64,000 bases of DNA from Isosphaeraceae bacterium (GTDB taxonomy: Bacteria > Planctomycetota > Planctomycetia > Isosphaerales > Isosphaeraceae): contig BPJS01000001.1 in NCBI GenBank assembly GCA_026004735.1, forward strand, positions 3,421,641 through 3,485,640, given 5' to 3'. The notes under the pieces are model-generated. The model saw only the letters and a list, made by a program, of their open reading frames with translations. It was not told the DNA's origin and did not search any database. Numbering within the stretch: position 1 is the stretch's first letter; every line of letters starts with the position of its first letter. Made by a program: the position numbers and the translations under genes. Shown one piece after another: positions 36,727-44,962 of the stretch.

Positions 36727-37499
36727 GGACGTCGCCGGGAGCCGCGATTCTGGTGGTGGATGACGATCAGGACATCTGCCGCAACCTGATGGACATTTTG
36801 ACGGAAGTGGGTTACGCGGTGGATACGGCGCATGATGGGCCGACCGCGTTGGAGCTGGTGCGGCGACGTGCATACGAAGTGGCGTTGTTGGATTATCGGA
36901 TGCCCGGCATGGACGGTCTGACGCTCTACCGCGAGATCAAGGCGTTGCGACCGAGCACGGTAGCGATGCTGGTGACGGCCTATGCGGCGGGGGAAACGGC
37001 ACGGCAGGCGCTCTCGGCCGGGGCGTGGCGCGTCTTGTCGAAGCCGGTGGAACTGCCGGCATTGCTGGAGCTGATCGACGCGGCGTTGGAGGAGCCGCTG
37101 GTCCTGGTGGTGGACGACGATCATGCGCTGTGTCTGAGCTTGTGGGACGTGCTCCGGGAGCGTGGGTATCGGGTGGGACTGGCACATGACGCGGCAGGAG
37201 CCGCGGCGGCGCTTCGGGATATGCGATACGACGTGGTGCTGATCGACATGAAGCTACCGGGCGGAGATGGCCGGTCGGTGTATCAATGGATCAAGGGGTC
37301 GGCGCCGGCGACGCCGGCGTTGCTGACGACCGGCCACGGGGCGGAGATGAAGGAAACGATCGAGGCGACGCTGGCTGAAGGGGCGTCGGGGATCTGTTAC
37401 AAGCCATTGGATATGGATCGGTTGCTGGATCAGTTGAGGCGTCTGACCAGCGAGCGCGCGATGGGACGACCGGGGCGAGCTGGCGACGCATCGGCATGA
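36723..37499 (+). CDS. Dual-receiver response regulator
   Basis: A 258-residue protein made of two receiver domains and nothing else. Phospho-acceptor aspartates are Asp57 (LLDYRMPGMDG) and Asp175 (LIDMKLPGGDG); both domains have the acidic pocket (VVDDDQD and VVDDDHA) and conserved Lys (SKP and YKP). With no output domain it is probably an intermediate or sink in a phosphorelay. Translational coupling (ATGA at both ends) ties it to the kinases on either side. Confidence 0.92.
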   Translation: MRTSPGAAILVVDDDQDICRNLMDILTEVGYAVDTAHDGPTALELVRRRAYEVALLDYRMPGMDGLTLYREIKALRPSTVAMLVTAYAAGETARQALSAGAWRVLSKPVELPALLELIDAALEEPLVLVVDDDHALCLSLWDVLRERGYRVGLAHDAAGAAAALRDMRYDVVLIDMKLPGGDGRSVYQWIKGSAPATPALLTTGHGAEMKETIEATLAEGASGICYKPLDMDRLLDQLRRLTSERAMGRPGRAGDASA

Positions 37500-38950
37500 C
37501 GGACCGGGTGGCGTTGAACGTGCTGGTGATCGAAGATGACGCGGATGCGCGCGCCAATCTGCGGGATCTTCTGGAGCTTGAAGGGCACCGGGTCGAGCTG
37601 GCCGCCAGTGCGGCGGAGGCGTTAGCACGGAGCGATTGGGAGACGCTCGATCTGGTCATTCTCGATCGGCAGTTGCCGGATGGACGCGCCGAGCAGCTTT
37701 TGCCGCGGCTGCACGCCCGAGCGCCGGCGGCGGCGGTGATCATCGTGACTGGTTATTCGGATCTTCAGGGGGCGATTGCGGCGCTGCGCGAAGGGGCGTC
37801 CGATTACATACTGAAGCCATTGCATTTTGATGCGTTACGCGCCAGTCTGTTGCGGGTGGCGGAGCGGCGGGCACTGACTCGGGCCAAGGAGCGGAGTGAG
37901 ACGGCGCTGCGACAATTGCTGGAAGCGGCCGAGTGTGTGATCTTGATTGCGCGGGAGGATGGGGAGCTGCTCTACATCAGTCCGTTTGGCGAGCGGCTGA
38001 CCGGTTACGAGCTGGAGGCGGTGCGAGGCCGCAATTGTGTGGAGCTGCTGGGGGCGGCCGGTTCCCGGCAGTTGCTTGTGGAGCCGTTTGAGGCGACGGC
38101 GCGGGGTCGTCCGGTTCAGGGCTTTGAGTGTCCGATTGTGTGTCGGGATGGGTCGGTGCGGACGATGCTCTGGAATGCGCGGCGGTTGCCGGATCATGAA
38201 GGCGCGCCGGCGTTGATGATGGTTGGGCAGGACATCACAGGGTTGAAGCTGGCGCAGGAGCGGGCGGTCCAAGCCGAACGGCTGGCGGCGATTGGGCAGA
38301 TGGTGACGGGGCTGGCGCATGAGAGTCGGAATGCGTTGCAGCGGAGTCAGGCGTGTCTGGAGATGCTGGCGTTGAAGGTGCGGGATTGTCCGGGGGCGTT
38401 GGATCTGATCGCTCGGCTCCAGGCGGCGCAGGATCATTTGAACCACCTGTTTGAGGATGTGCGGGGATACGCGGCGCCGGTGCGGTTGATCCGGTCGACG
38501 ATCCGGGTGGACGAGAGTTGGCGGGAGGCCTGGGCCCAGTTGGAGGCGATGCGGCGGACGCGGCCGGGGCGGTTGATCGAGCGGGTGGAAGGCGTGGATC
38601 TGGTGTGCCGGGCGGATGCATTCCGGCTGGCTCAGGTGTTTCGCAATCTGTTTGAGAATGCGCTTGCGGCGGGGCGGCCGCCGGTGACAGTCGTCGTCGA
38701 GGCGAGTGAGGCGGTGCTGGACGGACAGGCGGCGGTGCAAGTGGTGGTGAGCGATGATGGGCCGGGATTTGACCGGGCGATCCGCGAGCGGCTGTTCGAG
38801 CCGTTTTTCACGACGAAGACCAAAGGGACGGGTCTGGGTCTGCCGATTGCCCGCCGGATTGTCGAAGCGCATGGAGGTACGATGGAGGTGGCGGACCGAG
38901 AGTCGCCGGGCGCGGCCTTCGTGATCACCCTGCCCCGGGAGGCGCCTTGA
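37496..38950 (+). CDS. REC-PAS hybrid histidine kinase
   Basis: A 484-residue soluble hybrid. An N-terminal receiver has Asp57 (VILDRQLPDG); a PAS domain (about 140-255; ECVILIAREDGELLYISPFGERLTGYE) is followed by a kinase core with His275 (TGLAHESRNALQRSQ), N box (NLFENALAAG), VSDDGPGFD and GTGLGLPIARRIV. The receiver-first arrangement suggests that phosphate from an upstream kinase modulates this one. Overlaps the dual receiver by ATGA and is followed by the ANTAR gene with a one-base gap. Confidence 0.92.
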   Translation: MTDRVALNVLVIEDDADARANLRDLLELEGHRVELAASAAEALARSDWETLDLVILDRQLPDGRAEQLLPRLHARAPAAAVIIVTGYSDLQGAIAALREGASDYILKPLHFDALRASLLRVAERRALTRAKERSETALRQLLEAAECVILIAREDGELLYISPFGERLTGYELEAVRGRNCVELLGAAGSRQLLVEPFEATARGRPVQGFECPIVCRDGSVRTMLWNARRLPDHEGAPALMMVGQDITGLKLAQERAVQAERLAAIGQMVTGLAHESRNALQRSQACLEMLALKVRDCPGALDLIARLQAAQDHLNHLFEDVRGYAAPVRLIRSTIRVDESWREAWAQLEAMRRTRPGRLIERVEGVDLVCRADAFRLAQVFRNLFENALAAGRPPVTVVVEASEAVLDGQAAVQVVVSDDGPGFDRAIRERLFEPFFTTKTKGTGLGLPIARRIVEAHGGTMEVADRESPGAAFVITLPREAP

Positions 38951-38951
38951 G

Positions 38952-39539
38952 ATGAGTCGGCGGTTGCGGATCGTGGTGGCGGACGACGAACCCGATATGC
39001 AGGATTACTTTCAGACGATCCTGCCGATCCTGGGTCATGAGGTGGTTGGGGTGGCGGGGACGGGCCGTGAGTTGCTGGAGTTGTGCCGGACGGAGCGGCC
39101 GGATCTGGTGATTACCGATATCCGGATGCCGGATCTGGATGGGATTCAGGCGGCGGTGCAGATCTCGCGTCAGAATCCGTTACCGGTGATTCTGGTTTCG
39201 GCCCACCACGATCCGGAGGATATTCAGCGGGCCGAGGCGGACCACATCCTGGCGTATCTGGTCAAGCCGATCAAGCAGTCGGACCTGGAGCCGGCGATCG
39301 CGATCGCGTTGCGGCGGTTTGAGCAGTTTCAGGAGCTTCGCAAGGAGGCGGCCGACCTACGGCAGGCCTTGGAGGATCGCAAGATCATCGAGCGGGCCAA
39401 GGGGATCATCATGAAGAAGGCCGGGTTGGACGAGGCTGATGCGTTTAAGCGGCTGCAACGGCTGGCCAGTGACCGGAACAAGAAGCTCGTGGAAGTGGCC
39501 CATATGATCCTGACGGCCGAAGAGGCGTTTGGGGCGTAG
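38952..39539 (+). CDS. ANTAR-domain response regulator
   Basis: A 195-residue response regulator. The receiver has Asp56 (VITDIRMPDLDG) and KPIKQSD. The C-terminal ANTAR domain (about 130-190: RKIIERAKGIIMKKAGLDEADAFKRLQRLASDRNKKLVEVA) binds paired RNA hairpins to block transcription termination. This makes the cassette's output RNA-based and not DNA-binding. It is the final gene of the four-gene operon. Target RNAs are not identifiable here. Confidence 0.95.
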   Translation: MSRRLRIVVADDEPDMQDYFQTILPILGHEVVGVAGTGRELLELCRTERPDLVITDIRMPDLDGIQAAVQISRQNPLPVILVSAHHDPEDIQRAEADHILAYLVKPIKQSDLEPAIAIALRRFEQFQELRKEAADLRQALEDRKIIERAKGIIMKKAGLDEADAFKRLQRLASDRNKKLVEVAHMILTAEEAFGA

Positions 39540-39782
39540 GGCGGCTACGCTTGTGGAGTTGCCGGGAACCGGGACGTGGCTCGTTCGGCCGGCCTCAACC
39601 GCACCGGCCGAGGCGGACCTCCCGGGGGGGAGGAGCGTCCGCTCAGCGGTCGGTTAAGGCTCGGCCGTGGAACGACGGGTGGGCGGGCCGAACACGCCGG
39701 TCAAGGGGGATGATGCCATCGGCCCGGACTCCCTTCCCCTGCGGCAGGCGATGGGCGAGCGGGAGGGGGGGAGGCGTGATTC

Positions 39783-41174
39783 TCAAGCGTTGGGGACGGG
39801 TTGGTGGGACGCCTCCCAGGCTTTGTAGCCGCCGACGAGGTCCATGACGTCGGTGCGGCCGGCGCGTTGGAGCAGGCTGGCGGCGATGGCGGAGCGGTAT
39901 CCGCCCTGGCAATGGACAACTAGGGGGCCAGGGGGCACCTCGGCGAGGCGTTTGGGGAGTTGGTTGAGCGGGATGTGAGCGCTGCCGTCGATTTGGCCGG
40001 CCTCGCGCTCTTTGTCGGTGCGGACGTCGAGGACGGTGGGTGGGTTGGGTTCGGCGAGGCGTTCGGCGAGGGCCAGAGCGGTGATGCGGGTGGTGGTGGC
40101 GAGGAGTTCGGGATGGTCGGCGAGGGCGGACATGCCGCCGTCGAGGAAGCCGGCGACGTGGTCGAAGCCGATGCGGCCGAGGCGGATGATGGCTTCGTTC
40201 TGATCGCCGGGATCGGCGATGACGACGATGGGCTGTTCTTTGTTGAGGATCGTTCCGGCCCAGCTTGCGTACTGGCCGCGGAGACCGATGTTGATCGAGC
40301 CGGCCAGATGGGCCGCTTCGAAGTCGGGGGCCTCGCGGACGTCGAGGATCTGGGCGCCTGAGTCGCGGAGCCGGAGAACTTCGTCGAGGGGCAGCGGGCG
40401 AACTGTCTGGGCCAGGGTGGTATCCAGGTCGGGGCGTTCCTGGCGGTTGGCGATAGCGTCGTGGAGGAAGTAGGCGGGGGCTTCGGGCTGGTCGGCAGTG
40501 ACCAGCTCCAGGAACTTCTGCTTGCTCATGGGTTGGAGGGCGTAGTTGTAGCGCTTTTGCTGGCCGATGGTGGAGACGGTTTCGTTGCTGAGTTGTTTGC
40601 CGCAGAGCGAGCCGGCGCCGTGAGCCGGGTAGACCAGGGTCTCGTCGGGCAGTTGCTTGAGCCGTTGAATCGACTCATAGAGCATCTGTCCCAGTTCTTC
40701 GGCGGTGACGCCGATGGAGGCGAGCAGGTCGGGGCGGCCGACGTCGCCGATAAAGAGGGTGTCGCCGGTCAGGACGGCGTAGGGGATGTCGGGTTTGGCG
40801 GCGTCGTAGACAAGGATCGAGATACCCTCGGGGGTGTGGCCGGGCGTTTCCCAGATGACCAGGCGGACTTCCGGTCCGAGGGTGATGGAATCGCCGTCGC
40901 GTACCGGACGAAACGCGAATTCGGCTTGGGCGCGTGCGCCGAGGACGATCTCGGCGCCGGTTCGGTTGCGGAGCTCGATGTGGCCGGCCAGGAAGTCGGC
41001 GTGGAAGTGGGTGAGGAAGACGTAGCGGATGGTCAGGCCGCGTTCCTGAGCGTCGGCAAGGTACTGGTCGATGTCGCGCTGAGGATCAACGATGGCGGCG
41101 ACCTTTGAGGTCTCGTCGGCGATCAGGTACGAGGCGTGGGCGAGGCAGCCGAGGTAGTATTGCTTGAGGATCAT
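39783..41174 (-). CDS. Persulfide dioxygenase-like metallo-beta-lactamase with two rhodanese domains
   Basis: A 463-residue protein. Residues 1-230 form a metallo-beta-lactamase fold with the metal motif THFHADFLAGH, later ligands in TPGHTPEG and GDTLFIGDVGRPDL and the final YPAHGAG, as in ETHE1/Blh-type glutathione persulfide dioxygenases. Two rhodanese domains follow: the first lacks the catalytic Cys (VVIADPGDQNEA), the second keeps it (VVHCQGGYRSA). Role: oxidises and transfers persulfide sulfur. Last gene of the operon controlled by the divergent ArsR protein. Confidence 0.93.
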   Translation of the reverse strand: MILKQYYLGCLAHASYLIADETSKVAAIVDPQRDIDQYLADAQERGLTIRYVFLTHFHADFLAGHIELRNRTGAEIVLGARAQAEFAFRPVRDGDSITLGPEVRLVIWETPGHTPEGISILVYDAAKPDIPYAVLTGDTLFIGDVGRPDLLASIGVTAEELGQMLYESIQRLKQLPDETLVYPAHGAGSLCGKQLSNETVSTIGQQKRYNYALQPMSKQKFLELVTADQPEAPAYFLHDAIANRQERPDLDTTLAQTVRPLPLDEVLRLRDSGAQILDVREAPDFEAAHLAGSINIGLRGQYASWAGTILNKEQPIVVIADPGDQNEAIIRLGRIGFDHVAGFLDGGMSALADHPELLATTTRITALALAERLAEPNPPTVLDVRTDKEREAGQIDGSAHIPLNQLPKRLAEVPPGPLVVHCQGGYRSAIAASLLQRAGRTDVMDLVGGYKAWEASHQPVPNA

Positions 41175-41213
41175 GGGAAGGACTCCGGCAGGGGGGTGTG
41201 AAGCGGTCGGCGA

Positions 41214-42098
41214 TTAGGCGGTCAGGCTGCGGAGGACGACGTAGGCGGCCACCGCGACGATTGCAAGAGCGAACAGTTGCTGGAGGCGGGGGCCGGAGAT
41301 GCGGCGGCCCAGGGCAATGCCAGCGAGCATGCCGGCCAGGCCACCGCTTATAAACCAGACGGTGACGGCCAGGGGCATGGTGTGGCCCGAGGCGATATGG
41401 GCGACGACGCCGGCAGCGCCGATCAGCGCGATGACGAGCAGAGAGGTTGCCACGGCGCGATGAATGCCCATCCCGCTAAAGAGGACCAAGGCCGGGACGA
41501 CGACGAAGCCGCCGCCGACACCGAACAGCCCGGAGAGGACGCCGGTGGCCAAGCCGACCAGGGCGAGCAGCCGTACGCAGCCGGAGGTGAGGCGGAGCCG
41601 GCCCTCGGGGTCGCGGCGGCAGGTGGGGCCCCGGTCGTCGGCGGGGACCGGCTCGGCAAGGGCGCGGGCCTCGGCGGCCGTGCGGGTTGCCTTGAGCCAC
41701 ATCCGCGCCGCGACGACGAGCATGACGGCGACGAAAAGTCCGAGCAGAAGCGGCTCGGGCATCACGCTGCGGAGATATGTACCGAACGGGGCACCGAGCA
41801 TACCGGCGGCGGCGAAGAGCAGGCCGGTGGTCAGCTCGACCTCGCCGCTGCGGAGGCGCGGGAGCATGCCGAGCAGGGCGGTGGCTCCGACGGCGGCCAG
41901 CGAGACGCCCATCGCCTCCTTCGACGGTATGCCGAGGCCGTACATGAGCAGCGGGACGGCGAAGATCGAACCGCCGCCGCCGGTCAGACCGAGCGAGAAC
42001 CCGACGACCGCGCCGAAGAGCAGGCTGAGGGCCAACAGTCCGCTCGCGACCTGGGTCGCCGGGAGGTGTGGTGTGACGGTGGCGAGGAGTCCGAGCAT
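41214..42098 (-). CDS. TauE/SafE (TSUP) family sulfite/sulfur-compound exporter
   Basis: A 294-residue membrane protein with about eight helices in two repeats, each starting with the TSUP glycine signature (GFSLGLTGGGGSIFAVPLLMY; TGVLSGLFGVGGGFVVVPAL). A 40-residue charged loop joins the halves. TSUP proteins in this context probably export sulfite or thiosulfate, the product of persulfide oxidation. The ATG at 42098 overlaps the stop of the upstream gene as TGATG. Confidence 0.92.
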   Translation of the reverse strand: MLGLLATVTPHLPATQVASGLLALSLLFGAVVGFSLGLTGGGGSIFAVPLLMYGLGIPSKEAMGVSLAAVGATALLGMLPRLRSGEVELTTGLLFAAAGMLGAPFGTYLRSVMPEPLLLGLFVAVMLVVAARMWLKATRTAAEARALAEPVPADDRGPTCRRDPEGRLRLTSGCVRLLALVGLATGVLSGLFGVGGGFVVVPALVLFSGMGIHRAVATSLLVIALIGAAGVVAHIASGHTMPLAVTVWFISGGLAGMLAGIALGRRISGPRLQQLFALAIVAVAAYVVLRSLTA

Positions 42099-42676
42099 CA
42101 ACGCGTGCACGAGACGCCCTCGGGCCGGCCGGCCTGGTTCCAGGGCATGCGGGCCAGGAGCATCGCCATGCCGCAGGTATCGGTGACGCCGGCGAAGATC
42201 AGGCCGGCTCCGACAAAGCCCGAGAGCAGGCACCACCAGGGACTGACCAGGCCGCCGAGCACCGAACCGAGCAAGACCAAGGCGCCGGCGGCGATGCGGA
42301 CCTGACGCTCGAGGGAGATCGTCTTCTTGCCGCGGACGACGGGCAAGCCGGCGGCCTCCCAGGCCAGTGTGCCGCCTTCGACGTTGACGACGTCGGTGAA
42401 ACCGGCGGCGAGGAATTTTTCGCAGGCTTTTTGAGCGCGATTGCCGCTGCGGCAGATCAGGTAGAGCGGTTCCTCGGTCGAGGTGCGTTGGGCCATGACG
42501 GCGGCTGGGTCCAGCTCGTCGAGCGGAACCAGCCGCGCGCAACTGGCGTGGACCTCACGGAATTCGGCGGGCGTGCGGACGTCGATCAGCTCGACAGGCC
42601 GACCGGCGGCGTGCTTCTCGAACAGCTCTTGGGGTCGGATCGTCCGAACGGCGGTCGTCTGGGTGGTCGTGCTCAT
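42098..42676 (-). CDS. YgaP-like membrane rhodanese
   Basis: A 192-residue protein. Residues about 10-115 are a rhodanese domain with active-site loop LICRSGNRAQ, catalytic Cys present. Residues about 125-192 carry two membrane helices of the DUF2892/YgaP type (VRIAAGALVLLGSVLGGL; LLSGFVGAGLIFAGVTDTCGMAMLLARMPWN). It transfers sulfane sulfur at the membrane and may hand sulfur to the exporter gene it overlaps. GAGGAG precedes the chosen ATG. Confidence 0.93.
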   Translation of the reverse strand: MSTTTQTTAVRTIRPQELFEKHAAGRPVELIDVRTPAEFREVHASCARLVPLDELDPAAVMAQRTSTEEPLYLICRSGNRAQKACEKFLAAGFTDVVNVEGGTLAWEAAGLPVVRGKKTISLERQVRIAAGALVLLGSVLGGLVSPWWCLLSGFVGAGLIFAGVTDTCGMAMLLARMPWNQAGRPEGVSCTR

Positions 42677-42712
42677 GGGTTCGATTCTCCTCGATCGGCT
42701 TGATTCCAACGC

Positions 42713-42964
42713 TCAAAGTTTGAAGTAGGCGACGCTGGCCCGCTGCCGGCAGATGACTTCGGCCGTGCCAGAAGGCACGGTCAGGACATTGGGGAGGAGG
42801 TCGCGGGCGGTCGGCCGGTTACGCATTGTCTTCTCGGAGGCGGCAAACCGGGCGCGGCGGCGGACGAGCGCGGAGAGCCAGTCGGCGTCGGGGCGGCGGG
42901 CGGCCCGGACGGCCACCGGCAGCAGCCTGACGATCCAGCCATTTACGCCATCGCCGCTAGCCAT
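42713..42964 (-). CDS. Small protein, first gene of the persulfide operon
   Basis: An 83-residue cytoplasmic protein with a good GGAGG six bases before the ATG. It is Arg/Ala-rich (LLPVAVRAARRPDADWLSALVRRRARF), with one Cys near the C-terminus (AEVICRQRASVAYFKL). No family is recognised. It lies directly behind the ArsR operator and 36 bases ahead of the rhodanese gene, so it is co-regulated. It may be a persulfide carrier or a regulator, but that is a guess. Confidence 0.6.
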   Translation of the reverse strand: MASGDGVNGWIVRLLPVAVRAARRPDADWLSALVRRRARFAASEKTMRNRPTARDLLPNVLTVPSGTAEVICRQRASVAYFKL

Positions 42965-42979
42965 CAACGCCTCCGCAGG

Positions 42980-43011
42980 ATATAGTTCATTATCCGACTG
43001 ACCAACTATAT
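42980..43011. promoter_or_regulatory. Candidate ArsR/BigR operator in the divergent promoter
   Basis: Perfect inverted repeat ATATAGTT (42980-42987) / AACTATAT (43004-43011) separated by 16 bases, in the only AT-rich patch of the region, between arsR-like and the persulfide operon. The form, AT-rich arms in a divergent promoter, is like operators of BigR/SqrR repressors. Confidence 0.6.
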
Positions 43012-43037
43012 AACTAACCAGTGGAATAGTCAAGCCG

Positions 43038-43397
43038 ATGCCGCCCCACCTTACGGACGACGTGTTGGAGCTGATGGCCGGGAAGTTTCGGATGTTGTCG
43101 GATCCGACGCGGCTGGCCATTTTGCGGTGTTTGATGGCGGGCGAGCGGAACGTGGGGCAAGTGGTGGCCGAGACGGGCCGCGGGCAGGCGAATGTGTCGA
43201 AGCACTTGCGGATGCTGGCCGATGCGGGTTTGATCCGGCGTCGCAAGGCGGGCTTGCAGGTGTACTACGCGATCGCTGACCCGTTGATCGAGAAGCTGTG
43301 CCACCTGGTCTGCGACACGATCCAGGCCGATCTGAGCCGGGAGGTGGAGCGGAAGCAGGCGATGCTGTCGGAATGGCGGATTGCGGATCGCGGCTGA
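43038..43397 (+). CDS. ArsR-family repressor, BigR/SqrR-like
   Basis: A 119-residue winged-helix repressor (MLSDPTRLAILRCLMAGERNVGQVV; ANVSKHLRMLADAGLIRRRKAGLQVYYAI). Cys31 lies in the first helix pair and Cys88/Cys92 in the C-terminal helix (EKLCHLVCDT), the arrangement of persulfide-sensing BigR/SqrR proteins, where two of the cysteines form a polysulfide bridge. There is no arsenic-binding CxCxxC. It probably represses the divergent operon until sulfide or persulfide appears. Confidence 0.88.
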   Translation: MPPHLTDDVLELMAGKFRMLSDPTRLAILRCLMAGERNVGQVVAETGRGQANVSKHLRMLADAGLIRRRKAGLQVYYAIADPLIEKLCHLVCDTIQADLSREVERKQAMLSEWRIADRG

Positions 43398-43593
43398 AGC
43401 GCCCGGCGGAGCGGGTTGGCGTCGGCGGGGAAGCCGGGAAGCCGACGAATCACCCCGCGCGACGAGCTTAGGCGGACGGGACGTGATGACCGGGGAGCCG
43501 AGGCGGGGCCGACGGTCCGGTCTGGACGGGTCAGAGTGGCCGCGCGAGTGGCGTTTGCGTGGGGAGCCGTTTCGACGGGCCAAGGGCCGGGGA

Positions 43594-44882
43594 TCAACGG
43601 GATGTCGTGGATGGCCAGCGGGGCGCAAGGCGGCCGGCCTTAACGATGCCGCCCTGCATGACGGCGACGAGGCGGGAGCGGTCCTCGAGGACGCGGATGT
43701 CGGCGAGGACGTCGCCGTCGACGATGAGGAGATCGGCGAGCTTGCCGGGTTCGAGGGTGCCGAACTCGGACTCGCGGCCCATGATGCGGGCGCCGTTGCG
43801 GGTGCCGCAGACGATCGCTTCCATCGGGGAGAAGCCGACGTAGTGGACGAAGAAGGAGAGCTCTTTGGCGTAGTCGCCGTGGGGGTTCCAGGCGAAGCCG
43901 TAGTCGCCGCCCATGCCGAGGCAGCCGCCGGCCTTGAGGATCCGGCGGGCACTTTCAGCGCCGGCTTCGAGGGTTTCTTTGTGGCCATCGACGACGGCCT
44001 GGGACATGCCGAACTGGGGTCCGTACTCGATGCTGGCCCACTCGAACTGAAGCGCGGGGACGCAGGGAACGTTGCGCTCGAGCAGGAGGTCGAGGCCCTC
44101 GTTGTCGAGGAAGGTGCCGTGCTCGATGCAGTCGAAGCCGGCCTTGAGGGCGTTGGTGATCCCCTCGGTGGCGCGGCAGAGGCCAGTGACCTTTTTTCGA
44201 TAGTTGTGCGCCTCGTGGACGACGGCGGCCATTTCGTCGAAGGTCATGCAGAGGGTGTGGTGGTCGGCGGCGTCGGGTGCGGCGGCGTCGCCGGTGGGGT
44301 AGGTTTTGATCCACTCCACGCCGTCCTTGACGAGCTTGCGGACGGCCTTTCGGCCTTCGTCGGGGCCGTTGATGAGGAGGATCAGGCCCTCCATGCCGAG
44401 CTGCCAGTGGTCGGGGTTCCAGTCCATCAGCCCTCCGGCCCCGCAAATTTCGCGCCCGAGGCGGCCAGGCGCGGGCCGGGGATGAGGTCGTCCTCGATCG
44501 CCTTCTTGAGCCAGACGTCGATGTTGTGCAGGCTGCCGCCGCTGCGAGCGGCGGTGTAGCCGCACTCGAGGGCGAGCCGGGCGTTGCACGACGCAAGGAT
44601 CGTGACATATTCAACCGGATACTTGATGTCGAGATCGGCGAGTTCGGCGACGTTGAAGTAGGTGGGATGGAAGTGGGCCTCGACCAGGCCGGGCATGATC
44701 GTGCCGCCGGCGGCATCGATGCGGGTGGCATCGGGCGGGATCTGGGCGAGGGCGTCGGCCGGCCCGACGGCATGGATGCGGCCGTCGCGGATGACGACGC
44801 GGGCGTTGGGGATGGGAGGGGCTCCCGTGCCGTCGATGAGGGTGCCGTTGTCGATCACGGTGCAGCCGAGGGCGGTCTTCAT
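43594..44882 (-). pseudogene. Amidohydrolase (imidazolonepropionase-like), frameshifted
   Basis: A metal-dependent amidohydrolase split into two frames. The N-terminal part has the metal-binding HxH (VEAHFHPTYF) and runs to RLAASGA near 44455; the rest (REICGAGGLMDWNPDHW.. to EFGTLEPGKLADLLIVDGDVLADI) is in another frame and holds later metal residues (CIEHGTF, GMGGDYGF). Adding one base at 44451-44457 gives a single 429-residue protein. Unlike the other five frameshifts this needs an insertion and is not at a long homopolymer, so it may be a different kind of event. Confidence 0.82.
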
Positions 44883-44962
44883 GGGAAAGGCTCCGAGGTT
44901 TGAGGCGAACGGCGCAGGACAAGTGATGGGAGGCGTGAGGCCAGGGGCGGGGATGGTTGGGG

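Noticed and set aside
39540..39782. Terminator between the ANTAR gene and the convergent persulfide dioxygenase gene
   Set aside because: Only short GC-rich pairs (GGCCGG-type) without T runs; not better than chance in this GC content.
41277..42305. Plus-strand open frame opposite the TSUP exporter
   Set aside because: Shadow; the minus-strand frame has TSUP repeats and overlapping start/stop with the operon.
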